A stretch of DNA of 5,446 nt. Origin: Elusimicrobiota bacterium. Lineage in GTDB: Bacteria; RUG730. The notes under the pieces are model-generated. The model worked only from the letters and a program-made list of their open reading frames with translations. It was not told where the DNA came from and searched no databases. The stretch is from assembly GCA_031259185.1 (NCBI GenBank), contig JAIRLV010000083.1, positions 1 through 5,446 on the forward strand. Direction: 5' to 3'. The position numbers and the translations under genes were made by a program. Shown piece by piece: positions 1 through 5,194 of the stretch. Within the stretch, counting starts at the first letter, position 1, and each line of letters begins with the position of its first letter.

Positions 1-203
1 CTCGTTTTGCAGGAAAAGAAGCTGTTATAAAAGCTTTTAACGACAGAGCTATAAAATTACGAGATATTGAAATTATAAACGATAAAAAAGGGAATCCCTT
101 TGTTAAAATTTATGATAAAAAATATTCTTTGATTAGCAATAAAATTTCTATTTCTTTATCACATTCTAGAGATTTTGCAGTTGCTTTTGTGATTATAGAA
201 TAA
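1..203 (+). CDS. acpS: Holo-[acyl-carrier-protein] synthase, C-terminal part (5' end outside window)
   Basis: Reading from base 3 to the TAA at 201-203 gives 66 residues, about half of the usual 120-125 residue AcpS. The fragment opens with RFAGKEAVIKAF, the AcpS signature; its glutamate (codon 18-20) corresponds to the Mg-binding Glu of the family and the lysine before it is also conserved. Further on, DIEIINDKKGNPFV matches the strand that follows in AcpS, and ISISLSHSRDFAVAFVI matches the C-terminal 'SISH...A.A.V' block. Known role of the family: it transfers the 4'-phosphopantetheine arm from coenzyme A to a serine of apo-acyl carrier protein in the cytoplasm, making it active for fatty acid synthesis. 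The start, the N-terminal metal-binding Asp and the promoter lie upstream and cannot be judged. The next gene starts 86 bases downstream on the same strand, so read-through is possible but not shown. Confidence 0.9.
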   Translation, partial: RFAGKEAVIKAFNDRAIKLRDIEIINDKKGNPFVKIYDKKYSLISNKISISLSHSRDFAVAFVIIE

Positions 204-289
204 AATTTATTTAGGAATAAAAAAAATATTTTTTTTCTAGACTATTTTTATTTAATTTTTGATATTTATAAAAAGGAAATTTAAAATAA
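204..289 (+). other. acpS-RND intergenic gap with A8-TA-T8 inverted repeat
   Basis: This 86-base gap is almost entirely A and T. At 219-236 there are eight A, then TA, then eight T: a perfect but purely A/T inverted repeat ending in a T run. It could act as a weak intrinsic terminator for acpS, as a bent A-tract, or be chance in so AT-rich a region. I see no convincing -35/-10 pair for the RND gene: TTGATA at 259-264 has no room for a -10 before the start, and TATAAA at 267-272 touches the ribosome binding site. The binding site is AAGGA at 273-277, 12 bases before the ATG, a rather long spacing. Confidence 0.35.
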
Positions 290-3200
290 ATGGAAAATTT
301 TGTAGGTTTTTTTTCAAAAAGACATCTAGTTGCAAATTTTTTAATGATATTTATTTTTATAGTAGGAGCGATTTTACTATCAAAAATAAAAAAAGAAGCG
401 AGTCCTGATGTTTCGTTTGATACTGTTAGGGTTTCTACGACTTATAGAGGGGCGAGTCCAGAAGAAGTGGAATATTTCATTACGATTAGACTAGAAGATG
501 CTTTAAAATCAATTGACGGTATAAAAAAAATCAACAGCAATTCTACTTTTGGTTCTTCGAGTATAACTTTGGAATTAGATCCGACTTCGCCAAATCGAAA
601 AAATGTTGTGGAGGAAATAAGAAATCTTGTTGATACTGTAAAACTTCCTGACGATCTTGATGATAAAGATGGTCCGCATGTCAGAGAATTTAAGGCGGCT
701 TTGAGACCGATAATAGACATAGCTCTTTTTAATATAGAGGCAGAAGTTTTGGATTTTAAATCTAGAAGTTCTCTGCAAGATTATGCATTGGCAATAGAAA
801 ACAGATTATTGACATTACCTGAAGTCAATAGCGTAACTTGGATTGGGCTTTTAGACAAAGAATTGCAGATTTCAATTGATCCTAAAAAACTTACTGATTA
901 CGATATTTCAATGAGTAGCGTTATCCAAGTTCTAGATGATAATAATATCAGATCGCCTGCTGGTGAATATATAATGCCAAACAACGATACTGCAAAAGTT
1001 ACTTTGAACTCAGAAATTAGAGATGTTAGCGAAGTAGAAAATATTGTAATACAAGGCAATTTTGAAGAAAAAAGTATAAAAATAAAAGATATTGCAGAAG
1101 TCCAATTTGGCTTTAGAAGGCAGACTAATATTTTAAAAATAAATGGATATCAAGCTCTATATTGCGTTATTAGAAAAAATAGCAGTTTTGATATAGTAAA
1201 AACCGTTAATAAAGTAAAATTTTACGTTAATGATTTTATAAAAAATAATTTAGACAATCCGAATGTAAAATTAATTTTTATGGATGATGAGTCAACAGAT
1301 ATTAAAGATAGATTAAAACTTATTGTAAATAATGGAATTTTAGGTTTTATTTTGATTATCACATTTTTGTTTATATTTTTGGATTTTAAATCAGCGTTTT
1401 GGGTGTCTCTTGGGATTCCATTTTCATTTGCATTTACAATAATTTTGACATATTTGTCAGGTTATACAATAAATAATATGACTTTGTCAGCTTGTATAAT
1501 CATTATGGGAATGATTGTTGATGATGCAATAGTTATCGCTGATAATGTTGCACAATATAGAGCAAAAGGTTATGATTTACAAACTTCAGTAGATAAAGGA
1601 ACAGCAAATGTTTTTTTGGCAGTTTTAGCGAGCATATTAACAACGGCGGTTGCTTTTGTTCCATTATATTTTTTTAGCGGTAGATTTGCTAGGATGACAA
1701 AATTTATTCCATTAGTAGTATTTTTTATGCTTGGAAGTAGTTTGTTTGAGAGCCTTTTTATATTGCCGTCACATTTGAATCTGCATTTAAAATTTTTTAG
1801 TTTTAAAATTAAAAACTTCTTTGCAAAATTTACTTTCAAAAATAAAAAATCAAAACATCTTTACAAAAAAAGTTTTGATGAAAAAGAAGAATCAACTTTT
1901 AAAGAAAAAAAGTTTTTTTTAAAAGTAGAAAATTTTTATGAAAAAATTTTAATTTTTGTTTTGCATAGAAAAAAATATTTATTGATTTTTTTTGTATTTT
2001 TATTTATTTATTCATTTTATGTAGTAAAAAAAGATATGAGATTTGTCATGTTTCCAAATGAAGAATCAAAAGAAATATTTTTAAAAGTTATAGCGGAACC
2101 AGGTACAAAAAAAGAACAAATGGCAGAGATGATTAAGCAAGTTGAAGAAGTTTTTGTAGAAGACATTGGAGTTAATATTGTCGCTTTTATGACTGATATT
2201 GCACGAAGTAGACGAGGCAGCGATGTCAAGGAAAATGAAGCGGATATTTCTATAGAATTGATTGCTCTTGAAACTAGAAAAACTCCTCTAAGAGAATTGA
2301 TGCAAAAATGGGAGAAAAAATTTGAAAATATAACAGTTTTTCAAAAATTAGAATTTGCAAAAGAAAGATTTGGACAAGATAGCGGGAGCGCAATTGAGAT
2401 ATTATTGAAAGAAAATAATGATGAGATTAGAGATAAAGCTTTAGATTTTCTAGCTGAAAAGATGAGTGATATGCCGGAATTAATCAATGTAGAAATTGAT
2501 AGAGGATTGCAAAATGCAGAGTATAAATTGCTTTTAAAAAGAGATGAAATTAAGAAATTAGGAGTTACCTTATCGTCTATTTCCAGAGCGTTAAGAGTCG
2601 CTGTCGATAGTTTTAAGTTATATGATTTTAGAAATAGAAGTGGAGAAGATATAGATGTCGTAGTTAGTATCCAAGATAAATATAGACAAACTTTTGATGA
2701 TATTATGAAAATGAGTATAGAAAACGAAAATAGATATTTGGTACCTATTACAAAAATTTTGGATTTACAAAAATCATTTGCTCCAAGTAGGATTTTCCGT
2801 GAAAATTATATGCGAGGAATTATGGTTTACGCAAATATTGCAGAAAATGTGAAAACAACGCCATTAGAAGCAGCGAAAATTTTGGAAAGAGATGTTTTCC
2901 CAGAAGTTTATAAAAAATTTCCAACAATTGATATAGAATTTCAAGGAGAAATTAAAGATAGTCGTGAATCAACGCAAGATTTTATTTTTGCAACATTATT
3001 AGTTTTATTTTTGATTTATTCTATACTCGCAATAACTTTAGATTCTACTACAAAACCATTTATAATAATGTTTGCTATTCCCTTTGGCGTGGTTGGAGTT
3101 ATTTTATGCCTAAAATTTCACAATATGCATAATTATGGTTTTTTTTCAGTTATCGGCGTTTTAGGTTTAGCTGGAGTTGTTATAAATGATTCAATCGTTA

Positions 3201-3511
3201 TGCTAGATAAATTGGAAACAGATTTGAAAAAAATAGAATATTTGGAAGCAGATGAATTAAAAATAAAAATTGCTTCTATTGCAAAAACTAGACTAAAAGC
3301 GATATTTTTGACAACTGCAACAACTGTAGCGGGATTGATGCCAACGGCATATGGAATAGCTGGATATGATTCTATGTTATCAGAGATGATGCTTGTGATG
3401 GGTTGGGGATTAGTTTTTGGGACATTCATTACATTATTTTTGATACCATCCCTTTATTATATAATAGAGACAGTTAGGTTTAAATTTTATAAAATAAACG
3501 AACAAAAATAA
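290..3511 (+). CDS. RND-family efflux transporter permease (AcrB/HAE1-like)
   Basis: At 1073 residues this is a full-length RND pump with the family's duplicated plan. TM1 is at about 12-31, a periplasmic porter region at about 32-345 (with the HAE1 porter motif YRGASPEEVE at 52-61), TM2-6 at about 347-493, a Lys-rich cytoplasmic linker at about 498-560, TM7 at about 562-579, a second periplasmic region at about 580-895, and TM8-12 at about 897-1056. TM4 carries GMIVDDAIVIADN; Asp411 and Asp412 match the paired proton-relay aspartates of AcrB (D407/D408). In TM10 the AcrB lysine (K940) is replaced by Asn966 in GVVINDSIVML. Known role: a proton-driven inner-membrane pump that normally works as a trimer with a membrane-fusion protein and an outer-membrane channel to export drugs, detergents or other amphiphiles. 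Neither partner is next to it here; the substrate cannot be told. The ATG at 290 is chosen because the next Met (residue 19) lies inside TM1. Confidence 0.95.
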   Translation: MENFVGFFSKRHLVANFLMIFIFIVGAILLSKIKKEASPDVSFDTVRVSTTYRGASPEEVEYFITIRLEDALKSIDGIKKINSNSTFGSSSITLELDPTSPNRKNVVEEIRNLVDTVKLPDDLDDKDGPHVREFKAALRPIIDIALFNIEAEVLDFKSRSSLQDYALAIENRLLTLPEVNSVTWIGLLDKELQISIDPKKLTDYDISMSSVIQVLDDNNIRSPAGEYIMPNNDTAKVTLNSEIRDVSEVENIVIQGNFEEKSIKIKDIAEVQFGFRRQTNILKINGYQALYCVIRKNSSFDIVKTVNKVKFYVNDFIKNNLDNPNVKLIFMDDESTDIKDRLKLIVNNGILGFILIITFLFIFLDFKSAFWVSLGIPFSFAFTIILTYLSGYTINNMTLSACIIIMGMIVDDAIVIADNVAQYRAKGYDLQTSVDKGTANVFLAVLASILTTAVAFVPLYFFSGRFARMTKFIPLVVFFMLGSSLFESLFILPSHLNLHLKFFSFKIKNFFAKFTFKNKKSKHLYKKSFDEKEESTFKEKKFFLKVENFYEKILIFVLHRKKYLLIFFVFLFIYSFYVVKKDMRFVMFPNEESKEIFLKVIAEPGTKKEQMAEMIKQVEEVFVEDIGVNIVAFMTDIARSRRGSDVKENEADISIELIALETRKTPLRELMQKWEKKFENITVFQKLEFAKERFGQDSGSAIEILLKENNDEIRDKALDFLAEKMSDMPELINVEIDRGLQNAEYKLLLKRDEIKKLGVTLSSISRALRVAVDSFKLYDFRNRSGEDIDVVVSIQDKYRQTFDDIMKMSIENENRYLVPITKILDLQKSFAPSRIFRENYMRGIMVYANIAENVKTTPLEAAKILERDVFPEVYKKFPTIDIEFQGEIKDSRESTQDFIFATLLVLFLIYSILAITLDSTTKPFIIMFAIPFGVVGVILCLKFHNMHNYGFFSVIGVLGLAGVVINDSIVMLDKLETDLKKIEYLEADELKIKIASIAKTRLKAIFLTTATTVAGLMPTAYGIAGYDSMLSEMMLVMGWGLVFGTFITLFLIPSLYYIIETVRFKFYKINEQK

Positions 3512-3623
3512 AAATCTTTAAATAAGATAAATTCATAGTAAAGACGGGATTTATTTTAAATATTAAAAACAACATATAATATAAAAATATCAAAAAAATA
3601 TTCAAAATAATAAAAAATTTTTC
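3512..3623 (+). other. AT-rich gap after the RND gene, with a weak hairpin
   Basis: There is no gene here. The only local structure is an imperfect hairpin just past the RND stop: 3527-3534 (ATAAATTC) can pair with 3547-3554 (GGATTTAT), eight pairs including one G-U, around a 12-base loop, followed by only three T before A. It could be a weak terminator for the RND transcript, but the stem is AT-rich and the loop large. The remainder is A/T-rich with no open reading frame and no repeat that I can support. Confidence 0.25.
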
Positions 3624-3652
3624 TTGACAAATTATTTTTTATTTGTTATTTT
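3624..3652 (+). promoter_or_regulatory. Sigma-70-type promoter of perR
   Basis: A consensus -35 (TTGACA, 3624-3629) is followed after 17 bases by a -10 of TATTTT (3647-3652). The TG at 3644-3645 makes it an extended -10 (TGnTATTTT), compensating for a 4-of-6 hexamer. Transcription would begin near 3659, giving an untranslated leader of about 80 bases. The palindrome at 3657-3691 covers the expected start point, so a protein bound there would block initiation. Confidence 0.7.
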
Positions 3653-3656
3653 TAAT

Positions 3657-3691
3657 TTAAAACTAATAATGATTACTATTACTAGTTTTAA
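3657..3691 (+). promoter_or_regulatory. Probable PerR/Fur operator (35-base imperfect palindrome) ahead of perR
   Basis: The outer arms TTAAAACTA (3657-3665) and TAGTTTTAA (3683-3691) are perfect inverted repeats. Including the core, 14 of 17 base pairs are symmetric about position 3674. The core AATAATGATTACTATTA (3665-3681) resembles the classical Fur box (13 of 19 over 3665-3683). Its reverse complement differs at one position of 17 from the site ahead of the rubrerythrin gene (4259-4275). It begins five bases after the perR -10, a position suited to autorepression. That PerR is the binder is inferred from the adjacent gene. Confidence 0.65.
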
Positions 3692-3739
3692 TATAAATAT
3701 TTTTAATAATTTTTGATATAAAAATACAGGAAAAATAAA

Positions 3740-4153
3740 ATGGACGCTTTAAAATATAGTAGACAAAGAGAAGCTATAAAAAATTTTCTTATGACTAGGC
3801 GAGATCATCCTGATGCTAATACAATTTATCAAAATCTAAAATTAGAATATCCTAGCATTAGTTTAGGAACCGTTTATAGAAATTTGTCAATTTTAGCAAA
3901 TTTAGGCGAGATATCAAAACTTTCTTGTGTTGACGGAGTAGAACATTTTGACGGTTATACAAAACCTCATTATCATCTTGTTTGCAAAAAATGTAATAAA
4001 ATTATTGATTTAGATTTTCCTAAAACTTATATAGAATTGATAGTTAAAGTTGCAACTGCAAAATTTAAAGGAAAAATAGAGGGGCATATGTTATATTTTG
4101 ATGGATTTTGTGAAGAGTGTAATTTGAAAAACAAAAGTAAACGCTATAAATAA
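3740..4153 (+). CDS. perR: PerR-type peroxide-sensing repressor (Fur family)
   Basis: The 137-residue protein has the normal Fur/PerR length. Residues 1-65 form the winged-helix DNA-binding domain (HPDANTIYQNL at 23-33, SLGTVYRNLSIL at 41-52), and the rest is the dimerisation domain. Lined up with Bacillus subtilis PerR, all five regulatory-metal ligands are present: His23, Asp71, His77, His79 and Asp90 (H37, D85, H91, H93, D104). The Asp at the last position, where Fur proteins usually have Glu, favours PerR over Fur. Cys82-Lys-Lys-Cys85 and Cys124-Glu-Glu-Cys127 form the structural zinc site. Known mechanism: with Fe(II) bound, peroxide oxidises a ligand histidine and the repressor leaves DNA. 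The ATG at 3740 has AGGA (3728-3731) eight bases upstream. The likely operator lies over its own promoter, and a related box precedes the rubrerythrin gene 188 bases downstream. Fur or Zur identity is less likely. Confidence 0.88.
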   Translation: MDALKYSRQREAIKNFLMTRRDHPDANTIYQNLKLEYPSISLGTVYRNLSILANLGEISKLSCVDGVEHFDGYTKPHYHLVCKKCNKIIDLDFPKTYIELIVKVATAKFKGKIEGHMLYFDGFCEECNLKNKSKRYK

Positions 4154-4160
4154 AAAATTT

Positions 4161-4175
4161 TAATAATAATTATTA
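4161..4175 (+). promoter_or_regulatory. Perfect 7-1-7 inverted repeat, candidate third PerR box
   Basis: TAATAAT-A-ATTATTA is a perfect inverted repeat with the 7-1-7 spacing of Per boxes. It agrees with the B. subtilis Per box consensus (TTATAATnATTATAA) at 12 of 14 defined positions. It starts eight bases after the perR stop, far upstream of the likely rubrerythrin promoter. It contains only A and T in an AT-rich gap, so chance is a real alternative. Confidence 0.35.
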
Positions 4176-4244
4176 CTTTTAAATAGTATTTATAATTTTA
4201 TAGAATAAAATTTGATATATTTTTTTATTTTTTAAGTTTTTTTG

Positions 4245-4250
4245 TATAAA
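4245..4250 (+). promoter_or_regulatory. Candidate -10 element for the rubrerythrin gene
   Basis: TATAAA at 4245-4250 is a 5-of-6 match to a -10 and lies four bases upstream of the operator palindrome, the same geometry as at perR. No good -35 exists at 16-18 bases: the proper position (4222-4227) reads TTTTTA, and TTGATA at 4212-4217 is 27 bases away. AT-rich alternatives further down (4299-4316) cannot be excluded, so the assignment rests mainly on the matching layout. Confidence 0.4.
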
Positions 4251-4253
4251 TAA

Positions 4254-4275
4254 AATGATAATAGTTATCATTATT
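4254..4275 (+). promoter_or_regulatory. Probable PerR/Fur operator ahead of the rubrerythrin gene
   Basis: AATGATAA (4254-4261) and TTATCATT (4265-4272) are perfect 8-base inverted arms around TAG. The overlapping stretch 4257-4275 matches the classical Fur box at 15 of 19 positions, and 4258-4272-type 7-1-7 framing (TGATAAT-A-GTTATCA, 4256-4270) fits a Per box at 11 of 14. Bases 4259-4275 match the reverse complement of 3665-3681 ahead of perR at 16 of 17. It sits where the transcript would start, so binding should repress. The regulator is inferred to be the adjacent PerR. Confidence 0.7.
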
Positions 4276-4325
4276 GTTTTTAAAATAAACAAAATTAATT
4301 AAATAATTCATATTAAATGAAAATT

Positions 4326-4332
4326 AAGGAGG
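4326..4332 (+). promoter_or_regulatory. Strong ribosome binding site of the rubrerythrin gene
   Basis: AAGGAGG lies nine bases before the ATG at 4342. It is a full Shine-Dalgarno sequence, while the other starts in the window have only AAGGA, AGGA or GAGGT. It fixes the start codon and suggests high translation once the gene is derepressed. Confidence 0.85.
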
Positions 4333-4341
4333 ATAAAAAAA

Positions 4342-4887
4342 ATGGAAAAATTTATTTGTTCAGTTTGCGGATATGTCCACGAAGGGAGTACAGCTCCAGA
4401 ATTTTGTCCAATATGTAAGGCAAGTTCATCAAAATTTATAAAACAAGTAGGAGCTAAAAGTTGGGCTGCAGAACATGTTGTAGGAATTGCAAAAGGAGTT
4501 CCAGCGGATATTTTTAAAGATTTGAAAATGAATTTTGATGCAGAATGCTGCGAAGTTGGAATGTATTTGGCGATGTCAAGGGTAGCGCATAGAGAAGGAT
4601 ACCCAGAGATTGGGTTATATTACGAAAGAGCGGCTTTTGAAGAAGCAGAACATGCGTCAAAATTTGCTGAATTATTAGGCGAAGTTGTAACAGATTGTAC
4701 TAAAAAGAATTTGGAGCTGAGAGTAGAAGCCGAAAATGGTGCAACAGCTGGGAAATTTGATCTTGAAACAAGAGCAAAAGCAGCAAACTTAGATGCTATT
4801 CATGATACAGTTCATGAGATGGCAAAAGATGAAGCTAGACACGGTAAAGCTTTTGAAGGTTTGTTAAATAGATATTTTAGAAAATAA
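4342..4887 (+). CDS. Reverse rubrerythrin (rubredoxin-like domain first; NADH peroxidase type)
   Basis: The 181-residue protein has the rubredoxin-like domain at the N terminus: Cys6-x2-Cys9 and Cys22-x2-Cys25 hold one iron ([20 protein letters not shown]). A four-helix ferritin-like domain occupies about residues 45-180. In classical rubrerythrin the order is the opposite, so this is the 'reverse' type known from Clostridium acetobutylicum and other anaerobes and often named NADH peroxidase. Diiron ligands can be placed at Glu68 ([10 protein letters not shown]), Glu101 with His104 (EAEH), Glu129 and/or Glu131 (EAENG), and Glu164 with His167 (EARH); exact pairing needs a structure-based alignment. 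Known role: cytoplasmic reduction of hydrogen peroxide (and oxygen in the clostridial type) to water with electrons from NADH through a separate reductase and carrier, none of which is encoded here. It follows perR and has a PerR/Fur-like box at its promoter, as in clostridia where PerR represses this gene. Confidence 0.92.
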   Translation: MEKFICSVCGYVHEGSTAPEFCPICKASSSKFIKQVGAKSWAAEHVVGIAKGVPADIFKDLKMNFDAECCEVGMYLAMSRVAHREGYPEIGLYYERAAFEEAEHASKFAELLGEVVTDCTKKNLELRVEAENGATAGKFDLETRAKAANLDAIHDTVHEMAKDEARHGKAFEGLLNRYFRK

Positions 4888-4932
4888 AAAATATCTATTT
4901 TAAATCTTAATCTTAATTTTTCTATGTTTATG

Positions 4933-4960
4933 GAAGGTAGAAATTTTAATTTCTACCTTC
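4933..4960 (+). terminator. Hairpin terminator after the rubrerythrin gene
   Basis: GAAGGTAGAAAT (4933-4944) pairs perfectly with ATTTCTACCTTC (4949-4960), a 12-bp stem with a four-base loop (TTTA), starting 45 bases after the rubrerythrin stop. It is by far the most G/C-containing stem in the noncoding DNA. The following TATCTTTAAATT is a poor U tract, so termination may be incomplete. On the opposite strand the trailing sequence includes an A/T-rich stretch, but there is no minus-strand gene to terminate. Confidence 0.72.
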
Positions 4961-5130
4961 TATCTTTAAATTACTTATACCTTAAATTATGTTTTCAATA
5001 TATTTTTATAATGATGATTTTTTTTAAATATTTTAAATCAAAATCACACTTTTTTTATTTCATAAGAAATTGATTTATACTAAATTGACAGAATAAATTA
5101 TTCAAAAAAGCTTTCAAAATCAAAAAATTT

Positions 5131-5158
5131 TTGATAAAATACAAAAAATTTATATAAT
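5131..5158 (+). promoter_or_regulatory. Promoter of the trpG/pabA-type gene
   Basis: TTGATA (5131-5136, 5 of 6) is separated by 16 bases from a perfect TATAAT (5153-5158). The expected start near 5165 gives a leader of about 30 bases before the ATG at 5195. The AT-rich stretch just upstream, with A-tracts, could act as an UP-like element. Confidence 0.7.
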
Positions 5159-5194
5159 TATGTTACGTTTGTTATCTTAATGAGGTAATTTTTT

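Larger units (their letters stand above)
4888..5194 (+). other. 307-base intergenic region between rubrerythrin and amidotransferase genes
   Basis: I find no open reading frame of convincing length and no RNA gene here. The region contains the hairpin at 4933-4960 and the promoter at 5131-5158, both listed separately. Between them (about 4970-5118) is plain A/T-rich DNA with runs of T (5023-5030, 5050-5057). A second TTGACA at 5085-5090 has no -10 at 16-18 bases. At 5119-5135 a near-symmetric A-tract/T-tract (ATCAAAAAATTTTTGAT) overlaps the promoter -35. No T-box or leader peptide with Trp codons is visible; the expected leader is only about 30 bases. Confidence 0.6.

Noticed and set aside
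442-778. Two minus-strand open frames opposite the 5' part of the RND gene
   Set aside because: They lie wholly within a clear full-length RND reading frame, overlap each other, resemble no family I know and lack a convincing ribosome binding site.
1570-1839. Minus-strand open frame of 89 codons opposite the TM5-linker part of the RND gene
   Set aside because: Antisense shadow of a conserved membrane region; no recognisable motif.
2017-2229. Minus-strand open frame of 70 codons
   Set aside because: Antisense shadow within the second periplasmic region of the RND gene; composition reflects the complementary strand.
3133-3429. Minus-strand open frame of 98 codons near the RND 3' end
   Set aside because: It mirrors the TM10-TM12 coding strand, shows no family resemblance and has no promoter or terminator context.
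3575-3580. TATAAT as a second promoter upstream of perR
   Set aside because: No TTG-type -35 lies 16-18 bases upstream (3552-3558 reads only A/T), while the promoter at 3624-3652 has a perfect -35 and correct spacing.
4933-4960. The hairpin as part of a transcription attenuator for the trpG/pabA-type gene
   Set aside because: It lies about 200 bases upstream of the likely promoter of that gene, with no leader peptide or competing stem visible; a terminator for the rubrerythrin gene is simpler.
5085-5090. TTGACA as the -35 of the amidotransferase promoter
   Set aside because: The bases at the -10 distance (about 5107-5113) read AAAGCTT, not a -10; the TTGATA/TATAAT pair at 5131-5158 is much better.
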